This document shows, in pieces, positions 48,968 to 57,427 of a DNA stretch of 64,000 nt. Below the pieces are notes generated by a model. That model was not told the DNA's origin, did no database searches, and was given only the letters and a program-made list of their open reading frames with translations. Source of the DNA: Luteibacter anthropi (GTDB lineage Bacteria > Pseudomonadota > Gammaproteobacteria > Xanthomonadales > Rhodanobacteraceae). The stretch's first letter is position 1. Every line of letters begins with the position of its first letter. The DNA lies in the NCBI RefSeq assembly GCF_011759365.1, contig NZ_JAARLZ010000015.1, positions 1-64,000 on the forward strand. The letters run 5' to 3'. A program made the translations under genes and the position numbers.

Positions 48968-50461
48968 TTAGCGGGCACCGACCTTGAGCACCTGGCCGGG
49001 CTTGACGTTGTTGTCCTTCAGGCCGTTCATGGCACGAAGCTGGTTCACGTCGATGTTGTGGCGCTTGGCGATGGAATAGAGCGTGTCGCCGGTGGACACC
49101 TTGTAGGTGTGCGAGGCAGCAGCAGGCTTCTTCTCGGCCTTGGCCACTTCCTTCTTTTCCGCCTTGGCGGGCTTGGCTTCCTGCACCCTGGCCGGCTTGG
49201 CTTCGCTCACCTTCGGCGTTTCGATCTTGCCCGAGGGCTTCTCGGAGCTGTCGGTCGGAGCCAGGGGCTTGGCGACCGGCTTGCCCTTCACGGTGACCAC
49301 GTCGGCCGTGACCTTGGCGAACTTGCCGCCACGCTTGCCGTTATCGGACACGGTGATGGCATCGGCGTGGATACCCGAGAAACCGACGTGCGCCGTGGTG
49401 GCGACGGTGCCCTGCACCTTCGCGAACTGCGACGGCTCGGCGGCGGCGACCGCGGCCTTCGGCTCCTTCGTCTTGCCACCCTTGCCCTTGGTTTCGGCCT
49501 TGGCGACGGCTTCCGGTGCAGCAGCCGGAGCGGCAGCCACGGCGGTCGGCGTGGTCATCGGTTCGCCCACGTTCGCGCGGGTACCGACCACGGAGGCGAT
49601 CTTCGCGCGACGCGCGGCATCGCCCGAGGCGAGGGCCAGGCCATCGGCGTAGGGCACCAGGCTATGCGCACGCAGCAGCGAGCTGCCGGAACCGGACGTG
49701 ACGAACGCCAGGAATTCCTTGATGTCGGCCGCCTTCGGATTGGCATCCTTGGTGACCAGGTAGAGTTCGGTGTAGAGCGGATAGGCGCCGCTGCCCACGG
49801 TGGACGACGACGGCGCGACGCCATCGATCGAAAGAACCTTGAGCTTCTTGTTGCCTGCCGCGCCGGCGAGCGTGCTGGCGCCGAGGCCGTGGCGGTCGAG
49901 GGTGACGCCCTCTTCGAGCTTGGCCACGTTCACGTAGAGGCGGGGCGCCGCCACCGGCTGGTTGCCGCGTCCGAACAGCAGCTTGCGCATGCTGTATTCC
50001 ACGCCGTCACCCGGGCTGGCCACCGAGTAGAGGTTGATCGGCGCGTCGTCGCCGCCGAGGTCCTTCCAGTTGGTGATGCGGCCCATGTAGATGTCATGCA
50101 GCTGCTTGAGCGTGATGTTGCTCACCGGGTTCGACGGGTAGGTGACCATGACCAGCGCGTCCCACGCCACCGGCGTGAAGGTCAGCGCCTGTTCCGCGGC
50201 GCCCACGCTCGGACGAGCCGAACCGGCGAGGTCGGCCGTGCCGTTGACCACGGCATCGATGCCCGAGGCGGTGTTGAAGGGCTGCAGTTCGATCTTGCCC
50301 TTGCCGGATTTCTCCCATGCCTTGGCAACATCGGTGACCACGCCACGCGCGGTGGTGATGTCGCCACGCCAGACAAGTTGCGTTCCAGCGGCAAGAACGG
50401 TGGCAGAGGCGCTAAGGCCGATCAGCGTGGCGGTGAACAGTCGCGCGAGACGAAGAGACAT
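48968..50461 (-). CDS. PstS-like phosphate-binding domain fused to LysM
   Basis: A 497-residue exported protein. Signal peptide 1-24 (ATVLA); a PstS/PBP-like domain to about 310 (WRGDITTARGVVTDVAKAWE, NGTADLAGSARP, DIYMGRITNWKDLGG, LYLVTKDANPKAADIKEFL); a long Ala/Lys/Pro-rich linker; and a C-terminal LysM domain (SHTYKVSTGDTLYSIAKRHN) in the last 46 residues. No pstCAB genes are nearby. The combination would tether a ligand-binding domain to peptidoglycan. Start at 50461 is set by the signal peptide. Confidence 0.87.
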   Translation of the reverse strand: MSLRLARLFTATLIGLSASATVLAAGTQLVWRGDITTARGVVTDVAKAWEKSGKGKIELQPFNTASGIDAVVNGTADLAGSARPSVGAAEQALTFTPVAWDALVMVTYPSNPVSNITLKQLHDIYMGRITNWKDLGGDDAPINLYSVASPGDGVEYSMRKLLFGRGNQPVAAPRLYVNVAKLEEGVTLDRHGLGASTLAGAAGNKKLKVLSIDGVAPSSSTVGSGAYPLYTELYLVTKDANPKAADIKEFLAFVTSGSGSSLLRAHSLVPYADGLALASGDAARRAKIASVVGTRANVGEPMTTPTAVAAAPAAAPEAVAKAETKGKGGKTKEPKAAVAAAEPSQFAKVQGTVATTAHVGFSGIHADAITVSDNGKRGGKFAKVTADVVTVKGKPVAKPLAPTDSSEKPSGKIETPKVSEAKPARVQEAKPAKAEKKEVAKAEKKPAAASHTYKVSTGDTLYSIAKRHNIDVNQLRAMNGLKDNNVKPGQVLKVGAR

Positions 50462-50587
50462 GGACGGCAAGAACCTCGGAAGGAACGGGGTAGGCTGAAG
50501 GGCGCAATTGTGGGCTATTGAAGGCCCGCGCGCACCATTGACGTCGTTCAGCATCCTGCCCTCCCGAAGCCGAACCAAAGCTGACGC

Positions 50588-50702
50588 TGTAGGAGCGCGC
50601 CCCCACACGCCCGTTTTTGTAGGAGCGCGCCTTGCGCGCGACCGGATCGGAGCGACCCGCTCACATCTTTCGACCCGGTCGCGCGCAAGGCGCGCTCCTA
50701 CA
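50588..50702. repeat. REPs between protease and PstS-LysM genes
   Basis: A broken forward copy 50588-50601, a full forward copy 50618-50645 and a reverse copy 50675-50702. The reverse copy holds the TAG stop of the protease gene on the minus strand. Confidence 0.9.
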
Positions 50703-52068
50703 GGACGACGTAGTAGACGGCGTCGTCACGGACGACCGAGAGCAGCAGCTGCCGCACCGGCAGCGAGCCCGTCGTGGGCAGTGACTTCACACCGTTGATG
50801 CGCTGCTGGGCGATGGCGACAATCACGTCGCCGTCACGTAATCCGGCCTGATAGGCCACCGAACTGCGCGACACCGCACTCAGGGCGATGCCATACAGCC
50901 CCTGCGATTTCTGGTCCGACGACAGGTCGTTAAGCGTGACCCCCGCCAGGCGCTTGTCCACCTTCGCGCCATCCAGCGTCGCCAGCTTCACCGCCTCGAT
51001 CGTGGCCTCCACATCGCGCGGCGTACCATCGCGGCGCACCGCCAGCTTCACCTGCGCGCCCAGCGGCAGCAGGCCCTCGGCATTGCGCAGGTCCTGTGCG
51101 CCGCGCACCGGCTTGCCGTCGATGGCGGTAAGCACGTCGCCCGTCTGCAAGCCCGCGCCATCGGCAGGCGAGCCCTGGTTCACCCGCGTGACCACGGCGC
51201 CATTGGTGTCCTTGAGCCCCAGCGCCTGGGCGATGCGTGGCGTGATGTCCTGCACTTCCACGCCCAGGTTGCCGCGACGGACCTTGCCGTAGGCGAGCAG
51301 TTGCTTCATCACGCCCGTGGCCAGATCGGTGGGAATGGCGAAGCCGATGCCCACGTTGCCGCCCGAGGGCGTGAAGATCATCGAGTTGATGCCCACCAGC
51401 TCGCCGCGCAGGTTCACCAGCGCGCCACCGGAATTGCCCGGATTGATCGAGGCATCCGTCTGGATGAAATTCTGGAAGCCCTTGCCCAGGCCCGAACGCC
51501 CCAGCGCCGAGACCATGCCCGACGTGGCCGTCTGTCCCAGGCCGAACGGATCGCCCACGGCCACTACGAAATCGCCGACTCGCAGCTGCGAGGAATCGGC
51601 CACGGGCAGCGCCTGCAAGCGCTCGGCGGGAATCTGCAACACCGCGAGGTCGGTATCCGGATCGGTACCGACCACCTTCGCCTTGAAGTCGCGCCCGTCC
51701 TGCAGGGTGACCGTGATGTCGTCCGCACCACCGGCGACATGATTGTTGGTGAGCACATAGCCCTTCCCGGCATCCACGATCACGCCCGAGCCCAGGCTCT
51801 GCTCCACGCGCTCGCGCGGCACGCCCTGGCCGCCGAACAGCTGGCGGAAGATCGGATCGTCGGCATACGCATTGCGCGTGCGCACGCGTGTCTTCGTGGA
51901 GATGTTCACCACCGCCGGCGTCACCTTCGCCAGCATCGGCGCGAGGGAGGGCAGGGGTTCGCCGTTGACGGCCGGCGGCAACGAGGCGAAGGCGGGCGGA
52001 GCCAGCGCCATGGCCAGGGCTGCGCCGAGCAGCAGGGAGGGAAGTGGCCGGTGAAGGCGAGAGGTCAT
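50698..52068 (-). CDS. Periplasmic serine protease DegP/DegQ
   Basis: A 456-residue HtrA-family protease/chaperone. Signal peptide 1-29 (AFAS), trypsin-like domain with H110 (TNNHVAGG), D140 (DTDLAVL) and S213 (GNSGGAL), then PDZ1 (LGVEVQDITPRIAQALGL) and PDZ2 (LYGIALSAVSRSSVAYQAGL). The start at 52068 has AAGGAG 7 bases upstream. The protein ends YYVVL and its TAG belongs to a REP (CTG-TAG-GAG). Its role is removal of misfolded envelope proteins. Confidence 0.94.
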   Translation of the reverse strand: MTSRLHRPLPSLLLGAALAMALAPPAFASLPPAVNGEPLPSLAPMLAKVTPAVVNISTKTRVRTRNAYADDPIFRQLFGGQGVPRERVEQSLGSGVIVDAGKGYVLTNNHVAGGADDITVTLQDGRDFKAKVVGTDPDTDLAVLQIPAERLQALPVADSSQLRVGDFVVAVGDPFGLGQTATSGMVSALGRSGLGKGFQNFIQTDASINPGNSGGALVNLRGELVGINSMIFTPSGGNVGIGFAIPTDLATGVMKQLLAYGKVRRGNLGVEVQDITPRIAQALGLKDTNGAVVTRVNQGSPADGAGLQTGDVLTAIDGKPVRGAQDLRNAEGLLPLGAQVKLAVRRDGTPRDVEATIEAVKLATLDGAKVDKRLAGVTLNDLSSDQKSQGLYGIALSAVSRSSVAYQAGLRDGDVIVAIAQQRINGVKSLPTTGSLPVRQLLLSVVRDDAVYYVVL

Positions 52069-52214
52069 GGAAACGCTCCTTGGCAGGTGTGCTCCGGGCA
52101 CGTGGATCGCCGCATTCGACCACGCCGGCACGCATCGGTTTCATGATGCGCGACAGCGTTTTCCGACACTTTACATCGCCATGCGCCGGGGGTAAGGTTC
52201 GCCACGTCAGCAAC

Positions 52215-52262
52215 CACAACATCTTGTGTTTCGTTAACTGATGATCATCAAGAAGTGGTGTT
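52215..52262 (+). promoter_or_regulatory. Candidate NrdR box pair upstream of nrdJ
   Basis: CCACAACATCTTGTGT (52215-52230) matches 13 of 16 positions of the NrdR consensus acaCwAtATaTwGtgt. A weaker second site CATCAAGAAGTGGTGT (52247-52262, about 9 of 16) starts 32 bases later, the spacing typical of paired NrdR boxes. The 369-base gap 52069-52437 otherwise holds the promoter of the divergent protease and a hairpin. Confidence 0.6.
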
Positions 52263-52341
52263 GTGGCTCGTGAGATTCCTGCTTCAAACCATCGCCCGCA
52301 AACGGTTTTCCGCGCGCGGTAACGTAAGAGACGGTCGATGG

Positions 52342-52372
52342 GTCGGCGCCGCTTCCGGGGGAGGGCGCCGAC
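52342..52372 (+). promoter_or_regulatory. Leader hairpin upstream of nrdJ
   Basis: GTCGGCGCC (52342-52350) and GGCGCCGAC (52364-52372) form a perfect 9-bp stem with a 13-base loop, 65 bases before the nrdJ ATG. No T tract follows and no cobalamin-box sequence is seen, so I call it an unassigned leader structure. Confidence 0.4.
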
Positions 52373-52437
52373 ACGGTGCGACGACGCTCCCATGGCAACA
52401 GGCCGGACACGCATCCGGCTGAGAGGATGACGACGAC

Positions 52438-54585
52438 ATGAGCACTGCACGTGCGCACGCGATGGGCATCGATCCCGCGGCCATTCCGTTACAGCCTGCC
52501 TCGTACGACATCTGGGACAAGAAGTACCGCCTGAAGGCCAAGTCCGGCGAGCCCGTGGACGACTCCGTGGACGGCACCTTCCAGCGTGTGGCCCGTGCGC
52601 TGGCCGACGTGGAGGCCACCCCCGAATTGCGCGAACACTGGAATGCCCGCTTTCTATGGGCGCTGCGCCGTGGCGCGATTCCGGCCGGCCGCATCACCTC
52701 CAACGCCGGTGCCCTAGCGCACAAGCCCGCCACCTCCACGATCAACTGCACCGTGTCGGGCACCATCGCCGATTCGATGGACGACATCCTCCAGAAGGTG
52801 CACGAGGCGGGCCTCACCCTGAAGGCCGGCTGCGGCATCGGCTACGAGTTTTCCACGCTGCGTCCGCGCGGCGCGTATGTGTCCGGTGCCGGCGCCTATA
52901 CGTCCGGTCCGCTGTCCTTCATGGATATCTACGACAAGATGTGCTTCACCGTGTCGTCGGCCGGCGGCCGCCGTGGTGCGCAGATGGGCACCTTCGACGT
53001 GAGCCATCCGGACGCCCGGGAGTTCATCCGCGCCAAGCGCGAAAACGGCCGGCTGCGCCAGTTCAACCTCTCGCTGCTGATCACCGATGGCTTCATGGAG
53101 GCCGTTGAGCACGACCGCGACTGGCCCACCGTCTTCCCTGTGCACGTGAAGGAGCGCGACGAGATCGACCTGGACGACGCCAGCAAGGTTCTCTGGCGCG
53201 AATGGCCCATTCACGAGAACTACGTGGTGCGCGAGGACGGCCTGGTGGCCTGCAAGATCTACGGCCAGATCCGCGCTCGGCATTTGTGGGACATGATCAT
53301 GGTCTCGACGTACGACTACGCCGAGCCCGGCTTCATCCTCATCGACCGCGTCAACGAGATGAACAACAACTGGTGGTGCGAGCAGATCCGCGCCACCAAC
53401 CCCTGCGGCGAGCAGCCGCTGCCGCCCTACGGCTCGTGCCTGCTCGGCTCGGTGAACCTCACCCTGTTCGTGCGCGACCCGTTCGGCCCCAAGGCCCGCT
53501 TCGACTGGGACGAATACCGCGAGGTGGTGCGCGTGTTCACCCGCATGCTCGACAACGTGGTGGAGATCAACGGCCTGCCGCTGGCAGAGCAGCGCGAGGA
53601 AATCCTGTCCAAGCGCCGCCACGGCATGGGCTTCCTCGGCCTGGGTTCCACCCTCACCATGCTGAAGATGCGCTACGGCTCCGCCGAGGCGGTGTCCTTC
53701 ACCGAGGATGTATCCCGCGAGATGGCGGTGGCGGGCTGGGAAGTGGCGCTGGACCTGGCGAAGGAAAAAGGCCCGGCACCGGTGCTGGCGCGCGAGTACG
53801 TCGTTACGGGCGACATGCTGCGCAAGCGCCCGGAAATGGCGAGGGATGGATGGGAATCCGGCGACCGTATCCGCGGCAGCGTGCTCCACGCCAGGTATTC
53901 CCGCTACATGCAGCGCGTGGCCGGCGTGGCCCCGGCCCTGGTGGACGCGCTGGCCGAGACCGGCGCCCGCTTCACCCACCACACCTCCATCGCCCCCACC
54001 GGCACCATCTCGCTGAGCCTGGCCAACAACGCCTCCAACGGCATCGAGCCCAGCTTCGCCCATCACTATTCGCGCAACGTGATCCGCGAAGGAAAGAAAT
54101 CGAAAGAAAAGGTCGAGGTGTACAGCTACGAGCTGCTGGCCTACCGGGCGCTGATCAACAGCGAGGCGATGCCGTTCACCGACGATCCGAAGATCCGGCT
54201 GCCGGAATACTTCGTGGCGGCCGACGACATCGGCCCGAAAGAGCACGTGGACATCCAGGCCGCCTCGCAGAAGTGGATCGACAGCTCGATTTCCAAGACA
54301 GCGAACGTCCCTACCGATTATCCTTACGACGACTTCAAGGACATCTATTTTTACGCCTACAAGCAGGGTCTGAAGGGCTGTACCACCTTCCGTTTCAACC
54401 CCGCCGCGTTCCAGGGTGTACTCGTCAAGGAAGCCGATCTTGAGAGCACCCACTACCGCTTCGAATTGGAAGACGGTAGCGTTGTCGAACTGAAGGGCAA
54501 TGAAGAAGTTGAATATGACGGCGAGATGCACACCGCCGCCAACCTCTTCGATGCCCTGAAGGAAGGTTATTACGGCAAGTTCTGA
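52438..54585 (+). CDS. nrdJ: Adenosylcobalamin-dependent ribonucleotide reductase, large part
   Basis: A 715-residue class II ribonucleotide reductase subunit (NrdJa type) reducing ribonucleotides with a B12 radical, usable with or without oxygen. Active-site features: C104 in STINCTVSG, the NPCGE motif (N321, C323, E325) followed by PLPPYGSCLLGSVNL, and APTGTISL. The C-terminus (ALKEGYYGKF) lacks the CxxC tail that re-reduces the active site; that tail is on the nrdJb product 1.3 kb downstream. Upstream NrdR boxes point to dNTP control. A tiny ATG-to-TGA frame overlaps the start. Confidence 0.94.
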   Translation: MSTARAHAMGIDPAAIPLQPASYDIWDKKYRLKAKSGEPVDDSVDGTFQRVARALADVEATPELREHWNARFLWALRRGAIPAGRITSNAGALAHKPATSTINCTVSGTIADSMDDILQKVHEAGLTLKAGCGIGYEFSTLRPRGAYVSGAGAYTSGPLSFMDIYDKMCFTVSSAGGRRGAQMGTFDVSHPDAREFIRAKRENGRLRQFNLSLLITDGFMEAVEHDRDWPTVFPVHVKERDEIDLDDASKVLWREWPIHENYVVREDGLVACKIYGQIRARHLWDMIMVSTYDYAEPGFILIDRVNEMNNNWWCEQIRATNPCGEQPLPPYGSCLLGSVNLTLFVRDPFGPKARFDWDEYREVVRVFTRMLDNVVEINGLPLAEQREEILSKRRHGMGFLGLGSTLTMLKMRYGSAEAVSFTEDVSREMAVAGWEVALDLAKEKGPAPVLAREYVVTGDMLRKRPEMARDGWESGDRIRGSVLHARYSRYMQRVAGVAPALVDALAETGARFTHHTSIAPTGTISLSLANNASNGIEPSFAHHYSRNVIREGKKSKEKVEVYSYELLAYRALINSEAMPFTDDPKIRLPEYFVAADDIGPKEHVDIQAASQKWIDSSISKTANVPTDYPYDDFKDIYFYAYKQGLKGCTTFRFNPAAFQGVLVKEADLESTHYRFELEDGSVVELKGNEEVEYDGEMHTAANLFDALKEGYYGKF

Positions 54586-54607
54586 AACCCCGCGGAGAGG
54601 GAAACCT

Positions 54608-55813
54608 ATGTCCATTGAAAACCAGACCGTCGAGGGCGAGTTGCCCGTAAACGACATCCAGCCCGAAGACAACGTCACCACCGTCACCGGTGAAGACGCT
54701 GCCTCCGACGACACCCATGCCTCGTCCGAGTCGGTCGAAGACACCGCCGCTCCGGTCGCCCCGAAGCCGGTGGTGAAGAAGAAGCCGGTCGCCAGGAAGG
54801 TCATCGAGGCCGCTCCGGCTCCCGCCGACCTGTTCGAAGGCACGGCCGATCACAGCGATTCCGACTTCGCCGATCACCCGGTGACCGACGAAGCCCCGGT
54901 CGCCAAGGTCAAGAAGCCGCGCAAGCCGGCCGTGAAGAAGGCCAAGCCGGTTGCGGCCGAAGCCGCTCCGGTGGCTGACGTGGCCCCGGTGGTTGCCGAT
55001 GAACCGGCCGCTCCGGCGCCGGCGAAGAAGGCTCGCAAGGTGGTCAAGAAGGCCGCCGCGAAGCCGGCTGTCGTCGAAGCCGCTCCGGCCAAAAAGGCTG
55101 CGAAGAAGGCCCCGGCGAAGAAGGCCGCTGCTGCTGAAGAAGCACCGGTGAAGGCTGCTTCGAAGAAGGCCGGCAAGAAGGCCGCTCCGAAGAAGGCCGC
55201 CGCCAAGAAGGCTGCCAAGAAGGCCGCGCCGACCAAGGCTGCGTCCAAGAAGGCTGCAAAGAAAGCCGCTCCGAAGAAGGCTGCGGCCAAGAAGGCCGTG
55301 AAGAAAGCCGCTTCGAAGAAGGTGGCCGCCAAGAAGGCGGTGAGGAAGGCCGCTCCGAAGAAGGCTGCCGCCAAGAAGGCCGTGAAGAAGGGTGCTTCGA
55401 AGAAGGTGGCCGTCAAGAAGGCCGCCCCGAAGAAGGCCGCGGTCAAGAAGGGCGCAGCAAAGAAGGTTGTCGCGAAGAAGGCGGTCAAGAAGTCGGCAGC
55501 GAAGAAGGTTGCCGTCAAGAAGACCGGCCGCAAGGTTGCAGTAAAGAAGGCCGTCAAGAAGGCAGCCAACCGCGTCGTCCGCAAGGCGACGGCCGCCAAG
55601 AAGGCGGTGAAGAAGGCAGTCGGCAAGGTCGCCCGCAAGGTGACGGGCCGCGCTGCTGCCAAGAAGACGGTCCGCAAGGCCGCAGGCAAGACGGTTGCCC
55701 GCAAGGCAACCGGCAAGAAGACTGTCGCCAAGGCGGCGGTCAAGAGGTCCACTGCCAGCAAGACCGGCCGTACGTCGGCGCGCAAGACCGCCGGCCGTGG
55801 CCGTCGCAAGTAA
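54608..55813 (+). CDS. Histone H1-like Lys/Ala-rich protein
   Basis: A 401-residue low-complexity protein. Residues 1-100 are acidic and Pro/Ala-rich; from about 100 on, it is built of repeats such as KKAAAKKA, KKAVKKAA and KKVAVKKA, becoming Arg-richer near the end (GRTSARKTAGRGRRK). Such proteins bind DNA like eukaryotic H1 tails and are found in several proteobacteria. GGAGAGGG precedes the ATG. It sits between nrdJa and nrdJb with gaps of 22 and 78 bases, so it is probably transcribed with the reductase. Repeat number may vary between strains. Confidence 0.88.
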   Translation: MSIENQTVEGELPVNDIQPEDNVTTVTGEDAASDDTHASSESVEDTAAPVAPKPVVKKKPVARKVIEAAPAPADLFEGTADHSDSDFADHPVTDEAPVAKVKKPRKPAVKKAKPVAAEAAPVADVAPVVADEPAAPAPAKKARKVVKKAAAKPAVVEAAPAKKAAKKAPAKKAAAAEEAPVKAASKKAGKKAAPKKAAAKKAAKKAAPTKAASKKAAKKAAPKKAAAKKAVKKAASKKVAAKKAVRKAAPKKAAAKKAVKKGASKKVAVKKAAPKKAAVKKGAAKKVVAKKAVKKSAAKKVAVKKTGRKVAVKKAVKKAANRVVRKATAAKKAVKKAVGKVARKVTGRAAAKKTVRKAAGKTVARKATGKKTVAKAAVKRSTASKTGRTSARKTAGRGRRK

Positions 55814-55822
55814 GTAGCACCC

Positions 55823-55852
55823 ATCCGACCCGGCGCCTGCGCCGGGTCGGAT
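55823..55852 (+). other. Perfect 12-bp hairpin between H1-like gene and nrdJb
   Basis: ATCCGACCCGGC (55823-55834) and GCCGGGTCGGAT (55841-55852), loop GCCTGC. No U tract follows (ACCCCG), so it may be a partial terminator, an RNA processing site or a stability element lowering nrdJb expression. Confidence 0.55.
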
Positions 55853-55891
55853 ACCCCGTCGGGCACATCGCTCGCAGCAGGAAACCGAGTC

Positions 55892-56644
55892 ATGGCGATC
55901 AGGATCGAGAAGAAGATCACGGGCTACCAGGTCATCAAACCCGATGACAAACCCGCCCCGACCGCCACGCCGGCCGAGGAACCGGCCGCCGAAGTCATCC
56001 AGATGCACGAAAGCCTGGAGCGCCCGGACACCCTCCTGGGCAACACGTACAAGATCAAGTCGCCGCTCTTCGAGCACGCGCTGTACGTAACCATCAACGA
56101 CATCGTGCTCAACGCCGGCACCCGGCACGAACAACGACGCCCCTTCGAGATCTTCATCAACTCGAAGAACATGGACCACTTCCAGTGGATCGTGGCCCTC
56201 ACCCGCATCCTCTCCGCCGTCTTCCGCAAGGGAGGCGACGTGACCTTCATCGTCGAAGAGCTCAAGGCCGTCTTCGACCCCCGCGGCGGCTACTTCAAGG
56301 CCGGCGGCATCTACATGCCCAGCATCGTCGCCGAGATCGGCGCCGTCATCGAACAGCATATGAAGTCGATCGGCCTGATCCAGGCCCCCGAACTCGACGA
56401 AGCCACCCGCCAACTCATCGCGGAAAAACGCGCCGCCTACGAATCCGCCACCACCCCCACCCCTGTAGGAGCGCGCCCTGCGCGCGACCCATCGCCCGAA
56501 TCACAACCAGACACCGAACCGCACACCAACGCGGCAGGGTTCCCTGCGGGGGCTACGTTGTGCAGCAAGTGCAATACGCAGGCGTTGGTGATGATGGATG
56601 GGTGTCAGACTTGCTTGAATTGTGGGTATTCGAAGTGTGGTTAA
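55892..56644 (+). CDS. nrdJb: Class II ribonucleotide reductase small C-terminal subunit (NrdJb)
   Basis: A 250-residue protein with a TSCPD domain (RRPFEIFINSKNMDHFQWIV ... GGIYMPSIVAEIGAVIEQHM) and a C-terminal cysteine-rich tail (LCSKCN, GCQTCLNCGYSKCG). In Pseudomonas the class II reductase is similarly split into NrdJa and NrdJb, with NrdJb giving the redox cysteines; the same role is inferred here. Between the two parts lies a linker containing PVGARPARD, which is a REP translated in frame. Low-complexity N-terminus (DDKPAPTATPAEEP). Confidence 0.88.
   Translation: MAIRIEKKITGYQVIKPDDKPAPTATPAEEPAAEVIQMHESLERPDTLLGNTYKIKSPLFEHALYVTINDIVLNAGTRHEQRRPFEIFINSKNMDHFQWIVALTRILSAVFRKGGDVTFIVEELKAVFDPRGGYFKAGGIYMPSIVAEIGAVIEQHMKSIGLIQAPELDEATRQLIAEKRAAYESATTPTPVGARPARDPSPESQPDTEPHTNAAGFPAGATLCSKCNTQALVMMDGCQTCLNCGYSKCG
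56464..56489 (+). repeat. REP inside nrdJb coding sequence
   Basis: A forward REP (TGTAGGAGCGCGCCCTGCGC...) read as PVGARPARD. It is the last REP in the window; none is seen from here to 64000. Confidence 0.9.
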
Positions 56645-56645
56645 C

Positions 56646-57089
56646 TTATTGATTAAATGAGTTCTTCTTCGGGTGGGTTAGTGAGGCGTCATGAAGCCGG
56701 TCACGCAACTCCTGAACCGTGATGACATCCTTCTTTCTATGAAGCATGGCATGGCAATTGGGGCAGACCGGAATGAGGTCCTTGATAGGATCAACTAGAT
56801 AAGGCCCGCTCGCTGAAGATATCGGTTTGTGATGATGGACGTGAATAAAACCTTCGCCCCAGGTACCGTATTTTTTAGCAAAATCCATATCGCACACCTG
56901 GCAAGTTGCACCGTAATGCTTGATGCACTGGGCTCTTGCCGCGGGGCTTCTTTCGTAGTGCTTCGCGATCGCCTCGACTGAGGCTCCTTCTTTGTGTGTG
57001 CTTATGGCGCGGACGTATGGATCTCCTGCGCTGTTCTGCAACGAGAATGACCACCAAACCCCAACAGGCACGGCATCATCAACGCTCAC
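56646..57089 (-). CDS. HNH endonuclease, 3' part of a frameshifted gene
   Basis: A 147-residue frame holding an HNH nuclease domain: zinc-type cysteines CQVCDMDF, HVHHHKPISSASG and PVCPNCHAMLHRKK. The only start is a GTG at 57089. Reading the same frame upstream of that GTG continues with EPFTYIGLAHAVSVDDAVPV, which is typical DUF3427-type sequence and belongs to the gene fragment at 57098-57427. A one-base change in a 7-base homopolymer would fuse both. On its own this fragment may be expressed from GTG or be non-functional. AT-richer than the chromosome to the left. Confidence 0.8.
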   Translation of the reverse strand: MSVDDAVPVGVWWSFSLQNSAGDPYVRAISTHKEGASVEAIAKHYERSPAARAQCIKHYGATCQVCDMDFAKKYGTWGEGFIHVHHHKPISSASGPYLVDPIKDLIPVCPNCHAMLHRKKDVITVQELRDRLHDASLTHPKKNSFNQ

Positions 57090-57097
57090 AGCGTGTG

Positions 57098-57427
57098 CTA
57101 GGCCGATGTAAGTAAATGGTTCTGAATTGTTTTCTCGAAAAAAACGTGAACTTCCGCGCCGGCGGTAACCATGCGTCTTATAGATTCATGAGTAGCCTTA
57201 GCTCCCGTTTTTCCCGTCCAAAATAGATCATCTCCTTCAAATCTATTCGCATAGTCGTGCCCGGTCCTGCCGGCGACTCCGACATTGCAGAAGATGAAGT
57301 AGGCACCTTGATACTCGAAATAGCCGTTTACGTACGGTCCCCACCTAGGTACGGGATTCATGCCCAGAAGGGCTAAAACATCGTTCCTAGAATACCTATG
57401 GCTGTTTACAAATGAGAATGTCGTCAT
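57098..57427 (-). CDS. DUF3427-like domain, 5' part of a frameshifted HNH endonuclease
   Basis: A 109-residue frame with YSRNDVLALLGMNPVPRWGP, NGYFEYQGAYFIFCNVGV and YANRFEGDDLFWTGKTGAKA, the pattern of DUF3427-type domains found in restriction-like nucleases. It ends VFFEKTIQNHLLTSA after a run of seven T (57144-57138 on the minus strand). With eight T the protein would read VFFRENNSEPFTYIG and join the HNH frame, giving one protein of about 260 residues. The ATG at 57427 has AAGGGGGA upstream. So the gene is frameshifted, phase-variable or affected by a sequencing error. Confidence 0.78.
   Translation of the reverse strand: MTTFSFVNSHRYSRNDVLALLGMNPVPRWGPYVNGYFEYQGAYFIFCNVGVAGRTGHDYANRFEGDDLFWTGKTGAKATHESIRRMVTAGAEVHVFFEKTIQNHLLTSA

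Noticed and set aside
52270-52437. Cobalamin riboswitch before the B12-dependent reductase
   Set aside because: No B12-box sequence or surrounding conserved core could be found; only a simple hairpin is present.
54725-55920. Long minus-strand frame opposite the H1-like gene
   Set aside because: Its composition mirrors the Lys/Ala codons of the H1-like repeats and it has no domain likeness.
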